DNA from: JACVRW01 sp963837445
GTDB taxonomy: Bacteria > Actinomycetota > Thermoleophilia > Solirubrobacterales > Thermoleophilaceae
Assembly (NCBI GenBank): GCA_963837445.1
Contig: CAWINK010000016.1
Span: 248,001-312,000, forward strand
Direction: 5' to 3'
Length of the DNA stretch: 64,000 nt
Part shown: in pieces, positions 41,277 to 49,968 of the stretch
How the letters are laid out: each line of letters starts with the position of its first letter
How positions within the stretch are numbered: position 1 is the first letter of the stretch
Notes under the pieces: generated by a model
Database searches by the model: none
The model's input: only the letters and a program-made list of their open reading frames with translations
Told to the model about the DNA's origin: nothing
Made by a program: the position numbers and the translations under genes

Positions 41277-42095
41277 GTGGCCCCTGACCGTCGCATCCCC
41301 CGAGTGCTGTCGATCGCCGGCTCGGATTCCGGCGGTGGCGCCGGCATCCAGGCCGACCTCAAGGCGTTCGCCCGCTGCGGTGTGCACGGGATGACCGCCA
41401 TCACCGCGATCACGGCGCAGAACACCGTGGCCGTGACGGCCGTGCACCCGCTCCCGGGCGAGCTGATCGTCGAGCAGGTGCGCGCGGTTGCGGACGACAT
41501 CGGCGTCGACGCCGTCAAGATCGGGATGCTCGGGACGGTGGAGACGATCGAGGCCGTGGGCCGGGCGCTTGACCTCGTTCCGGGCGCCCCGGTGGTGCTC
41601 GACCCGGTGATGGTGGCCGAGAGCGGCGCCAGGCTGCTCGACGAGGACGCACAGGAGGCGCTCAGAACGCTGCTGGTGCCGCGGGCGGCGGTCGTGACCC
41701 CGAACGTGCCGGAGGCGCGCGTGCTGGCTGGCGCGGGACCCGACGTGGACCCAGAGGCGCTGGCCCGGGCAGTGCACGGCCTCGGCCCGGCCGCGGTGGT
41801 GGTCACCGGGGGGCATCGCGACGAGGCCGTCGATGTCTTCTACGACGGCGAGCAGCTGGTGGAGATCACGGGGGAGCGCTACATGGGCGGCGGGGCGCAC
41901 GGATCCGGCTGCACCCATTCGTCGGCGCTTGCAGCGCACCTGGCGCTAGGTCTCGAGCCGCTCGAGGCTGCGAAGGCGGCCAAGCAGATCGCGTCAGAGG
42001 CGGTACGTGACGGGTTGCGAAGCGTCGGCGCCGGGCCCGGGCCCGTGGACGTCTTCGGGCTGGAGCCTCGCGGCGCCGACGGCGAGCGGCCCTAG
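41277..42095 (+). CDS. thiD: Hydroxymethylpyrimidine (phosphate) kinase ThiD
   Basis: 272 aa. Typical start LSIAGSDSGGGAGIQADLKAF, QNTVAV, KIGMLG, DPVMVAESGARLL, and the ribokinase-type anion hole/catalytic region GGGAHGSGCTHSSALAAHLA (GxGC with catalytic Cys or Asp region). It phosphorylates HMP and HMP-P in thiamine synthesis. No thiE, thiM or TPP riboswitch is seen nearby. Its stop shares CTAG with the convergent hypothetical gene. Confidence 0.93.
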   Translation: MAPDRRIPRVLSIAGSDSGGGAGIQADLKAFARCGVHGMTAITAITAQNTVAVTAVHPLPGELIVEQVRAVADDIGVDAVKIGMLGTVETIEAVGRALDLVPGAPVVLDPVMVAESGARLLDEDAQEALRTLLVPRAAVVTPNVPEARVLAGAGPDVDPEALARAVHGLGPAAVVVTGGHRDEAVDVFYDGEQLVEITGERYMGGGAHGSGCTHSSALAAHLALGLEPLEAAKAAKQIASEAVRDGLRSVGAGPGPVDVFGLEPRGADGERP

Positions 42096-42466
42096 ATCGT
42101 CACGCCCTGCTGTTCGAGCCAGGCGCGGACGTTGTCCGGCGGGTTGCCGTCGTACTCGGCGCGCGCCGCGAGGCGCAGCAGGTCGTGAGGGTCCTCGTCG
42201 ATCTCGTCACGGCGAAAGGCCAGGTAGGTAGCGACCGCGATCGCCATCATCACCGCCGGATCCTCGTCCTGGGGGTCGATCCGGCCCTTCAGCTCGGCGA
42301 GCTCCTGCTCGATGTCGCGATGGGCGGTGACCGGCTCGTCGGCGTCCTCGACCGGCGGCAGCAGGTCGGCCACGCCATGGCGGCCGGCGGGGTCTGCCAC
42401 CTCGACGCCGCGGTGCACGACCTCGAAGAGGGTGGGCGGGGGACCTTCGGCTTCCGCTGGGCGCAT
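42092..42466 (-). CDS. Hypothetical protein, 124 aa
   Basis: Start set at ATG 42466; the frame is open far upstream but that is antisense to real genes. No signal or membrane segment. The sequence is acidic with a helical middle (AVMMAIAVATYLAFRRDEIDEDP) and ends DNVRAWLEQQGVTI. The start overlaps, head to head, a possible start (42465) of the plus-strand neighbour. No family recognised. Confidence 0.6.
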   Translation of the reverse strand: MRPAEAEGPPPTLFEVVHRGVEVADPAGRHGVADLLPPVEDADEPVTAHRDIEQELAELKGRIDPQDEDPAVMMAIAVATYLAFRRDEIDEDPHDLLRLAARAEYDGNPPDNVRAWLEQQGVTI

Positions 42467-42548
42467 GACTAGAGCGCTACCCACGAGGCCAGGCGCCAAA
42501 CCGACCGGCGCCCCGGCCCTGCGTGACATAATCACCAAGGTGGCGGTG

Positions 42549-42797
42549 ATGAAGTTCCTGCGTATGAAGCCCGGGCATGGCGAGGTGCTGCTTGCCGAGG
42601 GCGATCCGCGCGTGCACGAGGACGAGGAGCGCCTCGTGGAGGAGTTCCGCCGCCAGCTCGACGAGGGCATGTGGGCGGCCGTGCCGGTCACGAACTCCGG
42701 GAGCGGCCGGCGTGAGGCCCAGATGGTCAAGGAGTACGCCGACATCCCGCCCGAGTCCGAGCGCGTGATCTTCTTCCCGCGCGCCTCCGGCGGCTGA
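42549..42797 (+). CDS. Small hypothetical protein, 82 aa
   Basis: Start at ATG 42549 (MKFLRMKPGHGEVLLAEGDP); GTG 42540 or 42546 would add one to three residues and an ATG at 42465 gives a longer form that overlaps the divergent gene. Contents are charged and probably alpha/beta: EERLVEEFRRQLDEGMWAAVPV, then SERVIFFPRASGG. No known family recognised. It precedes a membrane-anchored hypothetical by 14 nt. Confidence 0.6.
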   Translation: MKFLRMKPGHGEVLLAEGDPRVHEDEERLVEEFRRQLDEGMWAAVPVTNSGSGRREAQMVKEYADIPPESERVIFFPRASGG

Positions 42798-42811
42798 CCG
42801 CGCCCGGGCCG

Positions 42812-43423
42812 ATGCTGCTCGCGCTCCTCGCACTCGCCCTGATCGCCCTCGTGCTCGCGGCGCCGCTCGCCCTGCGGCGCCTCGAGGAGTGGCGCGCACG
42901 GCGCCCCCAGCGCGAGCGGCGGGGCGCCGCGCACCCACTGGAGGAGCTCTACGACCCCGGCAGGGAGCGCCGCGCGGAGCAGCGGGCCCGCGAGCTCCTG
43001 CGCTCGTGCGTGAACGCGGAGGAGTGGGGGATGTACCGCGACCTCGGCTTCATCCGCGTGGCCGGCAGGCACGCCCGGCGTGAGGTCGACCGAGGCGCCC
43101 GGGCCGCCTACGCGTACCTCGTCTACCCGCACAAGCCGATCGTGGCCTACGTGCCGGAGAGCGGGCAGCTGCTCTCCGAGTACTGCGTAGAGTTCCCGGA
43201 CCTCACGGGCGGCGGCGGGCGCCACCGCCTGCCCGCCTCCGACGACGTGCTGGCGAAGTGGATGGCCCTCACCTCCGACGAGGACCGCGTGATCCGGCGC
43301 GCCAACATGCACCTGATCGGCCGGCAGCTCGACCCGGCGCGCGTGCGCCGCGACCTCTGGCGCCTGGCCGAGTGGGAGCGCCGGCGCGGCGACAGGCACC
43401 AGGTACCGCAGAGCCAGCGGTGA
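42812..43423 (+). CDS. Membrane-anchored hypothetical protein, 203 aa
   Basis: The first ~22 residues (MLLALLALALIALVLAAPLA) form one membrane helix, followed by an Arg-rich cytoplasmic stretch. A folded domain follows (EEWGMYRDLGFIRVAG, YAYLVYPHKPIVAYVPESGQLLSEYCVEFPD, DVLAKWMALTSDEDRVIRRANMHLIGRQL). The tail overlaps the ilvD GTG by 4 nt, so it is transcribed with ilvD, but no functional link is evident. Unrecognised family. Confidence 0.7.
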   Translation: MLLALLALALIALVLAAPLALRRLEEWRARRPQRERRGAAHPLEELYDPGRERRAEQRARELLRSCVNAEEWGMYRDLGFIRVAGRHARREVDRGARAAYAYLVYPHKPIVAYVPESGQLLSEYCVEFPDLTGGGGRHRLPASDDVLAKWMALTSDEDRVIRRANMHLIGRQLDPARVRRDLWRLAEWERRRGDRHQVPQSQR

Positions 43424-45138
43424 CGGGAAACAGATCCTCCGTCGCCGGCCAAGCCGGCGACCTCGGACACGGCGACCTCCGCAGTCGCAGCCGGGTCATC
43501 TTGGACGGCCCGGATCGCGCACAGGCGCGCGCGTACCTGAAGGGAATCGGGTTCGACGACGACGCCCTGAAGCGCCCGATCATCGGCATCGCGAACACCT
43601 GGACCGAGACGATGCCGTGCAACTTCCACCTGCGCCGCCTGGCCGAGAAGGTGAAGGAGGGCGTGCGCGCGGCGGGCGGCACGCCGATGGAGTTCAACAC
43701 GGTCGCGATCTCGGACGGCATCACCATGGGCACCGAGGGCATGAAGACCTCGCTGGTCAGCCGCGAGGTGATCGCGGACTCGATCGAGCTAGTGGCGCGC
43801 GGGCACATGTTCGACGCCGTGGTGGCGCTCTCCGGGTGCGACAAGACGATCCCCGGCTGCGTGATGGCGCTCGCCCGGCTCGACGTGCCGAGCCTGATGC
43901 TCTACGGCGGCTCGATCGCGCCCGGCCGCTGGCGCGGCAAGGACGTGACGATCCAGGATGTCTTCGAGGGCATCGGGGCCCACGCGGCCGGCGACCTCAC
44001 GGACGACGAGCTCACCGACCTCGAGAACCATGCCTCGCCCGGCGCGGGCGCCTGCGGCGGGCAGTTCACCGCCAACACGATGGCGATGGCCTTCGAGGTG
44101 CTCGGCATCTCGCCGATGGGCAGCTCGATGGTGCCCGCGGAGGACGGCAAGAAGGGCAAGGTTGCCGAGGAGTGCGGCCGGCTCGTCATGGAGGTGCTCG
44201 CCGAGGACCGCCGCCCCAGCAGCATCATCACGAAGCGCTCGCTGGAGAACGCGATCGCCGCCGGCGCGATGTCCGGGGGCTCCACGAACCTGGTGCTGCA
44301 CCTGCTCGCGGTGGCGCACGAGGCGGGAGTTCCGCTCGAGCTCGAGGACTTCGACCGGATCGCCTGGCAGACCCCGCTGCTGTGCGACCTCAAGCCCGGC
44401 GGCCGCTACGTGGCCACCGACCTCTACCGGGCCGGCGGCGTGCCACTCGTGATCAGGCGGCTGAAGGAGCTGGGCGCGCTGCACGAGGACGAGCTGACGG
44501 TGACCGGGCAGACGATCGGCGCTGTGGCCGACGCCGCGGAGGAGACGGAGGGCCAGGACGTGGTGCTGCCGGTGGACCAGCCGCTGAAACCGAACGGCGG
44601 CTTCGCGATCCTGCGCGGCAACCTGGCGCCGGAGGGCTGCGTGGTGAAGCTCTCGGGGCACGACCGCATGGAGCACAGCGGGCCCGCGCGCGTGTTCGAG
44701 CGCGAGGAGGACGCCTTCGCGGCCGTGATGGCGAAGGACATCCAGCCCGGCGACGTGGTCGTGATCCGCAACGAGGGCCCGAAGGGCGGTCCCGGGATGC
44801 GCGAGATGCTGCACGTGACCGCGGCGCTCGTGGGCGAGGGCCTGGGCGACAGCGTGGCGCTCATGACCGACGGCCGCTTCTCGGGCGCCACCCACGGCTT
44901 CATGGCCGGCCACGTGGCACCGGAGGCGCCCGACGGCGGCCCGATCGCCGGCGTGCGGGACGGGGACACGATCGTCTTCGACGTGGCCAAGCGCGAGCTC
45001 AACGTGGACATCCCGGCGGAGGAGCTCGCGGCGCGCCTCGCGGACTACGAGCCGCTCGCGCCCGCCTACACGAACGGCGTGCTCGGCAAGTACAGGAAGC
45101 TGGTCGGCTCGGCCGCGCAGGGCGCGATCACCGGGTAG
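43420..45138 (+). CDS. ilvD: Dihydroxy-acid dehydratase IlvD
   Basis: 572 aa from GTG 43420, normal length. Motifs: IANTWTETMPCNFHLR, GCDKTIPGC (Fe-S cysteines), GACGGQFTANTM (third Cys and catalytic region), SGGSTNLVLHLLA, and a C-terminal GRFSGATHGFMAGHVAPEA. It converts 2,3-dihydroxy-acids to 2-keto acids in branched-chain amino-acid synthesis. No other ilv genes are in the window. Confidence 0.97.
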   Translation: MTGNRSSVAGQAGDLGHGDLRSRSRVILDGPDRAQARAYLKGIGFDDDALKRPIIGIANTWTETMPCNFHLRRLAEKVKEGVRAAGGTPMEFNTVAISDGITMGTEGMKTSLVSREVIADSIELVARGHMFDAVVALSGCDKTIPGCVMALARLDVPSLMLYGGSIAPGRWRGKDVTIQDVFEGIGAHAAGDLTDDELTDLENHASPGAGACGGQFTANTMAMAFEVLGISPMGSSMVPAEDGKKGKVAEECGRLVMEVLAEDRRPSSIITKRSLENAIAAGAMSGGSTNLVLHLLAVAHEAGVPLELEDFDRIAWQTPLLCDLKPGGRYVATDLYRAGGVPLVIRRLKELGALHEDELTVTGQTIGAVADAAEETEGQDVVLPVDQPLKPNGGFAILRGNLAPEGCVVKLSGHDRMEHSGPARVFEREEDAFAAVMAKDIQPGDVVVIRNEGPKGGPGMREMLHVTAALVGEGLGDSVALMTDGRFSGATHGFMAGHVAPEAPDGGPIAGVRDGDTIVFDVAKRELNVDIPAEELAARLADYEPLAPAYTNGVLGKYRKLVGSAAQGAITG

Positions 45139-45170
45139 CGCGGCGCATCGCCCGCGGTTAGGGTGGGCCG

Positions 45171-45929
45171 ATGCCCCGGCGGCTGCTGGCGATCGCGGTA
45201 CTCGCGCTGTTTCTGGTTCCGGCAGGCTCGGCCGGCGCCGCGCCCGCGGCGCAGCACTACGTGGGCAAGCTGAAGGGCTCGGACGCCTTCATCGGAATCG
45301 TGAAGAAGGGCAACCGCGTGCGGGCCTACGTCTGCGACGGCAAGCCGAATCGAACGACCCTCTCGGTCTGGTTCCAGGATCGCCTCAGCAACGCCGCGTT
45401 CCGTGTCGTGACCGCGGGCGTCCGCCTCGAGGCCACCGTGTATCCGCGCGCGGCAATCGGGACCGTCCTGCTCCCGGACGACCGCCAGCCCGCTTTCCGC
45501 GCGGTCCTGGTGAAGCGCCGCGGCGGGCTGCTCGATCGGACCGACCGAGTGGACGGCGCCTCCTACCGCTCCGGCTGGATCGTGCTTCCGGACGGGCGCG
45601 TGCGTGGCCGCACGAGCACGGCCGGCACGTCGCAGAACGGCTCGACACCCACCGGCCCCGGCATCGGGACGACCTCGCCCGTCACGCCGACCGATCCCGA
45701 GCAGGTGTTCTCCGAGTGCGAGATGCTCACCCGGGACCTGGACGCGCTGCGCCAGATCCAACAGGCACTCCAGCTCCAGAAGCCGACGCGCCCCGGCGAC
45801 GGGGCCACCGATCAGCAGCTTGCCGACTACGCGGCGAGGCTCACGACCTGGCGGTCGGCGGTGGCCAACAACGCGCGCAGGATCGATGCAGTGAAGAGGC
45901 GGATGGACGGCGTCTGCGGCCCGCGCTAG
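45171..45929 (+). CDS. Secreted hypothetical protein, 252 aa
   Basis: Signal peptide (MPRRLLAIAVLALFLVPAGS plus AGAAPA). The mature N-terminal half is beta-rich (HYVGKLKGSDAFIGIVKKGNRVRAYVCDGK), then a Ser/Thr/Pro/Gly linker (TSTAGTSQNGSTPTGPGIGTT) and a helical C-terminal region with two Cys (SECEMLTRDLDALRQIQQAL ... MDGVCGPR). A TAGGGT box ends 6 nt before the ATG. No family recognised. Stop shared as CTAG with the convergent hydrolase. Confidence 0.72.
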   Translation: MPRRLLAIAVLALFLVPAGSAGAAPAAQHYVGKLKGSDAFIGIVKKGNRVRAYVCDGKPNRTTLSVWFQDRLSNAAFRVVTAGVRLEATVYPRAAIGTVLLPDDRQPAFRAVLVKRRGGLLDRTDRVDGASYRSGWIVLPDGRVRGRTSTAGTSQNGSTPTGPGIGTTSPVTPTDPEQVFSECEMLTRDLDALRQIQQALQLQKPTRPGDGATDQQLADYAARLTTWRSAVANNARRIDAVKRRMDGVCGPR

Positions 45930-46921
45930 GCGGCCTGCGACTCGCCGTCGACGGACTCCTTGTCCTCCGCGGCGCCTGTCTCGGCCAGGAACTCCACCAG
46001 CACGTCGTTGAAGGCCTCCGGGCGCTCGGCCATCGGGATGTGGCCGGTGTCCTTCATAACGAGCTTGCGGCTGTCCGCGATCAGGCGCTCGAACTCGTGG
46101 GCGTCGCGCACCGGGATGATCGAGTCCTTCTCCCCCCAGATGATCAGCGTCGGCACCTTCACGTCGGGCAGCCGGTCGCGGAAGTCGTACTCGAGGCAGG
46201 CGCGCAGGGCGTCGTCGAACCCGCCCTTGCCGGCTCCCTTGAAGAAGCCCTCGTACGCCAGGTCCGCCTTCAGGAGGCGCGGGTGGCGGGCCACCAGGGC
46301 GAGCGCCGCGTGCCGGCCGAGCGGCCGTGCCGCGACCCGGCGGTGGCGCGCGGCGGTGTTCGTGGCGAGCGCGGTGGCCACGCGGCCGAAGGTGAGGATC
46401 GGCGCCTGGAGCGAGTCCGCCGAGGTGATCCCCGCGGCGGACACGAGCACGAGCCGCGACACCCGCTCTGGAAACTGGATCGCCACCTCGGCTACCACGA
46501 AGCCGCCCATCGAGTTGCCGACCATGTCGACCTTGCCGAGGCCGAGCTTGTCGCAGAACGCGTCCACGCAGCGGCCGTAGCCGGGGATGCTGATCTCGCC
46601 GTCGCGCGGCTCCGGGGTGAGCCCGAAGCCGGGCAGGTCGAGCGCGAGCACGCGGCGCTCCTGGGCCAGCCGCGGGATGTTCTCGAGCCAGTTCTGCCAC
46701 TGGCCGCCGAGGCCGTGCACGAACACGAGCGGTTCCTCGTCGCCGCTGCCGACGTCCACGTAGTTGATCGGCGTGCCGTCGACCTCGATCTGTTCGAGCT
46801 CGCTCAGCCAGTCGGTCTTGCGCCAGTCCGGGGAGGCGGTGGCGCCGTAGCCGTCGTCAGCGTCGCTGTCGCGCCACGGCGGCGCCGGTGCGGCGCCGGG
46901 ACGCATAAGTCTGCGTGCCAT
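45926..46921 (-). CDS. Alpha/beta hydrolase
   Basis: 331 aa from ATG 46921 (MARRLMRPG). The fold motifs are: oxyanion-hole region FVHGLGGQWQNW, nucleophile elbow GNSMGGFVV (Ser), acid in LIIWGEKDSIIPV and His in DTGHIPMAERP. A substrate cannot be assigned; the pattern resembles esterases or ring-cleavage hydrolases. Its ATG and the nearby ATG at 46920 on the other strand share CATG, but the HAD gene more likely starts at 46941. Confidence 0.9.
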   Translation of the reverse strand: MARRLMRPGAAPAPPWRDSDADDGYGATASPDWRKTDWLSELEQIEVDGTPINYVDVGSGDEEPLVFVHGLGGQWQNWLENIPRLAQERRVLALDLPGFGLTPEPRDGEISIPGYGRCVDAFCDKLGLGKVDMVGNSMGGFVVAEVAIQFPERVSRLVLVSAAGITSADSLQAPILTFGRVATALATNTAARHRRVAARPLGRHAALALVARHPRLLKADLAYEGFFKGAGKGGFDDALRACLEYDFRDRLPDVKVPTLIIWGEKDSIIPVRDAHEFERLIADSRKLVMKDTGHIPMAERPEAFNDVLVEFLAETGAAEDKESVDGESQAA

Positions 46922-46940
46922 GCCCTTACTGTACGAGGCC

Positions 46941-47516
46941 GTGGCCCGGATCGCGCTGGACATCGACTCGACACTCCACCACTACTGGGACCTGCTCCAG
47001 CGGATCGCCCGCGACCGCTACGGCGTGGACCTGCCCTACGAGGAGCAGCGCGACTGGGGGATAACGGTGCTGGAGCGCGACGCGATCGTCCATTGCGTGG
47101 AGGAGACGCACTCGGACGAGAACATCGCCGCCGGCGTGCCCTACCCGGACGCGGTGGAGACGGTGCGCGAGTGGCACGAGCAGGGGCACTGGATCCACGT
47201 GACGAGCCACCGCCGGACGAGCACCTACGAGGCCACGGCGGCATGGCTCGACCGGATCGGGATGCCGTATGACGACCTCCACTGCTCCTTCGACAAGGTC
47301 CCCCGCTGCGTCGAGCTCGGTATCCACGTGCTCGTGGACGACAGCCCCGTGAACATCGCCAAGGCCCGCGCCGAGGGCATCGTGGCCGCCACGATCATCC
47401 ATCCCTGGAACGAGGAGATGGTGGAGACGGACGGCGTGATCGGAGCCCGCGAGTGGCGCGGCTTGGCGCAGGCGCTCGAACCGCTGCTGGATCGCCTCGG
47501 ACCCGAGCCTGCTTGA
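46941..47516 (+). CDS. HAD-superfamily 5'(3')-deoxyribonucleotidase-like protein
   Basis: 191 aa from GTG 46941 (VARIALDIDSTLHHYWDLL), preferred over ATG 46920 because the catalytic DxD loop (DIDST) then begins 7 residues in, as usual for the family. Motif II is in HVTSHRR and motif IV in VLVDDSPVNI (DD). The NT5C-type subgroup dephosphorylates nucleotides. Divergent from the hydrolase and upstream of a PlsC gene by 9 nt. Confidence 0.82.
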   Translation: MARIALDIDSTLHHYWDLLQRIARDRYGVDLPYEEQRDWGITVLERDAIVHCVEETHSDENIAAGVPYPDAVETVREWHEQGHWIHVTSHRRTSTYEATAAWLDRIGMPYDDLHCSFDKVPRCVELGIHVLVDDSPVNIAKARAEGIVAATIIHPWNEEMVETDGVIGAREWRGLAQALEPLLDRLGPEPA

Positions 47517-47525
47517 ATCGCCCGC

Positions 47526-48416
47526 GTGGCGGAGTCACAACGCACCACCCTGTCGATGCGCGAGCGAGAGCCCGAGACCACGGCGCTCGTGCCCGCGGAG
47601 CAGCTGAAGGCGCACCTGCCCGGCGTCGAGCCGGAGCGCCGGCTCAACGACTGGGGACGCTCGGAGCGGATCGAGGGCATCTACGACCGCACGGTCGCCG
47701 AGTTCTTCTACCGCTACTGGTTCCGCGCCGAGGTCGAGGGGATCGAGAACGTGCCGGCCGCCGGCGGCGCCCTGCTCGTCTCGAACCACTCCGGGGCCCT
47801 GCCCCCTGACGCCGCGATGATCGCCAAGTCGATCCGCGAGGAGCACGCCCATCCGCGCCCGTTGAACATCACGGTCGAGCACTTCTTCAAGGGCTATCCC
47901 GGCTTCAGCACCCTGCTGCCGAAGATCGGCTGCGTGCCCGCCCATCCGGCCAACGTGCACCGGCTCCTCTACGACGAGGAGCAGCTCGTGCTGGTGTTCC
48001 CCGAGGGCCGCAAGGCCACCGAGAAGCTCTACAAGGACCGCTACCGCCTGCGCCGCTTCGGCCGCGGCGGGTTCGTCGAGGCCGCCATGCGCGCCCGGGC
48101 GCCGATCGTGCCGGTGTGCGTGGTGGGCGCCGAGGAGGCCGCGCCGGTGTTCGCGCAGGTCGGGCTGATGAAGCGCCTGACCGGGCTCCTCTACTTCCCG
48201 ATCACGCCCACGTTCCCGCACTTCGGCCTGCTCGGGATGGCGGGCTACCTGCCCGCGAAGTTCAAGCTGCGCTTCCTCGAGCCCATCGAGTTCGAGGAGG
48301 AGGGCATGCACGAGGACAAGGCGCTGGTCCAGACGGTCGCCCATGAGGTGCGCGCCCGGATCCAGGAGAACCTCTGGGACATGCTGGCCAAGCGCAAGTC
48401 GGTCTGGTTCGGGTAG
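47526..48416 (+). CDS. 1-acyl-sn-glycerol-3-phosphate acyltransferase (PlsC) family protein
   Basis: 296 aa from GTG 47526. The family's HxxxxD motif reads NHSGALPPDA and motif III is FPEGRKATEK (EGR). No membrane helix is obvious, in contrast to many PlsC, but a peripheral association is possible. The next gene, 4 nt away, is an SDR; mycobacteria carry a similar acyltransferase-SDR neighbourhood (from memory, near Rv0501-Rv0502). It likely acts on a lipid or lysophospholipid. Confidence 0.85.
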   Translation: MAESQRTTLSMREREPETTALVPAEQLKAHLPGVEPERRLNDWGRSERIEGIYDRTVAEFFYRYWFRAEVEGIENVPAAGGALLVSNHSGALPPDAAMIAKSIREEHAHPRPLNITVEHFFKGYPGFSTLLPKIGCVPAHPANVHRLLYDEEQLVLVFPEGRKATEKLYKDRYRLRRFGRGGFVEAAMRARAPIVPVCVVGAEEAAPVFAQVGLMKRLTGLLYFPITPTFPHFGLLGMAGYLPAKFKLRFLEPIEFEEEGMHEDKALVQTVAHEVRARIQENLWDMLAKRKSVWFG

Positions 48417-48420
48417 CGGC

Positions 48421-49863
48421 GTGGACTCGAAGCGCATCCTCGTAACCGGCATCTCGCACTACTGGGGCGGGCGCCTCGCCCAAGCTTTGGAGCGCTTCGA
48501 CGAGGTCGAGGCCGTGATCGGCGTGGACAACGAGGAGCCGAGTGTCGAGCTCGAGCGCACCGAGTACGTGAAGGTGGGCGCCCAGCACGCCCTGCTCCGG
48601 CGCGTGGTCGAGGCGGCCGAGATCGACACCGTGGTGGACACCCGCCTGGTCGTGGACTCCGCCGTCACCTCGACGTCCAAGGCTCACGAGAACAACGTGA
48701 TGGGGACGATGAACATCCTCGCCGCCTGCACCGGCGCGGACTCGCCGGTGCGCAAGGTCGTCTTCAAGTCCTCGACCCACTTCTACGGCTGCCACCAGGA
48801 CGACCCGGCCTTCTTCGACGAGACCATGCGCAGGGCGCAGCCGCCGCGCAGCGGGATCGAGAGGGACATCGTGGAGGCGGAGGCGTCGGTGAACGAGTTC
48901 GCCGAGCGCCACCCGGACACCGCGGTCTCGATCCTGCGCTTCGCGAACGTGCTGGGGCCGGACGTCAACACCTCGCACACGAAGCTGTTCTCGCTGCCGA
49001 TGGTGCCGATGATCCTGGGCTTCGATCCGCGCTACCAGTTCGTCCACGAGGACGACGTGGTGCACGCGCTCGAACACGCCGTGAAGCACCGCGCCCCGGG
49101 CACCTTCAACGTTGCAGGCGACGGCGTGCTGGCGCTCAGCGAGGTGGCCGGCCTGCTGGGGAAGCCCTACGCGCCCGTGCTGCCGCCGTGGGGCACCGGC
49201 CTCGCGACCTCGGTGATCAAGCGGCTGGGGGTGGAGATCCCGCCCGAGGCGCTCGAGCAGCTGCGCTTCGGGCGCGGCGTGGACAACCGCCGCTTCAAGG
49301 CCTCCGGCTTCCACTACCAGCACACGAGCCGCGAGACCGTGATCAAGCTAGGGGAGCATCTGCGCATCCACCCCGTGGTTCGAGGCGCGCAGGAGCCCTA
49401 CCGCTATGAGCGCGAGGTCGAGGAGTTCCTGCGCTGGAGCCCGCACGTGAAGAACACGCGCGACAAGGGCGTGACCGCGCTCAGCCGCGACCAGCTGGCG
49501 GAGCTCCAGAGGCTGCTCACGAGCTTTGCCGACACCGCCGGGATGGACCTGGACGCCGAGCCGGGAGCCGACCGCACCGCGGAGGCGGAGCGGCGAGCCG
49601 AGCTGGCCGAGGAGGCCGCGCTCGAGGCCGCCGAGCGGGCAATGCGCGCGGAGCAGCACGAGGCCGAGGCCCGGCCCAAGCCGTCCGGGCGGCCGGTGGA
49701 GCACTACGACGACCTCGCAGCCGAGGAGGTGATCGCCCTGCTGGCCTCACTGGAGCACGAAGACCTCGAGACGCTTCGCGAGTACGAGCGCGATCACGCC
49801 AATCGCACGCGGGTGCTGAGCGCGATCGAGTCCGTGCTAGCCCGGGGCGGCTCCCGGGTGTAG
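48421..49863 (+). CDS. NAD-dependent epimerase/SDR with C-terminal helical extension
   Basis: 480 aa from GTG 48421. N-terminal Rossmann ILVTGISHYWGGRLAQAL, SSTHFYGC with an active-site Tyr, and FANVLGPDVN, RYQFVHEDDVVHAL, GTFNVAGDGVL typical of extended SDRs. After about residue 370 an extra part appears: a charged, Ala/Glu-rich coil and a short C-terminal helical hairpin (DDLAAEEVIALLASLEHEDLETLREYERDH, two helices). Function unknown; the PlsC pairing suggests a lipid or glycolipid modification. Confidence 0.85.
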   Translation: MDSKRILVTGISHYWGGRLAQALERFDEVEAVIGVDNEEPSVELERTEYVKVGAQHALLRRVVEAAEIDTVVDTRLVVDSAVTSTSKAHENNVMGTMNILAACTGADSPVRKVVFKSSTHFYGCHQDDPAFFDETMRRAQPPRSGIERDIVEAEASVNEFAERHPDTAVSILRFANVLGPDVNTSHTKLFSLPMVPMILGFDPRYQFVHEDDVVHALEHAVKHRAPGTFNVAGDGVLALSEVAGLLGKPYAPVLPPWGTGLATSVIKRLGVEIPPEALEQLRFGRGVDNRRFKASGFHYQHTSRETVIKLGEHLRIHPVVRGAQEPYRYEREVEEFLRWSPHVKNTRDKGVTALSRDQLAELQRLLTSFADTAGMDLDAEPGADRTAEAERRAELAEEAALEAAERAMRAEQHEAEARPKPSGRPVEHYDDLAAEEVIALLASLEHEDLETLREYERDHANRTRVLSAIESVLARGGSRV

Positions 49864-49968
49864 GGCGCAAGCGCGGGGCTCGGCCCCGTGCGCCGCGATG
49901 CTGTTCGCGCAACGGCGCTTTCAACGCTGGGCGACCGCCGCTTCCGGCGGTACCCTCAGCGTTCCCCC

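Noticed and set aside
42467..43399. Extension of the 124-aa minus-strand gene to 435 aa
   Set aside because: The added part is antisense to two plus-strand genes with better coding character.
46920..46940. HAD gene starting at ATG 46920, sharing CATG with the divergent hydrolase start
   Set aside because: Starting at GTG 46941 places the catalytic DxD in the normal position and gives a small intergenic gap for promoters.
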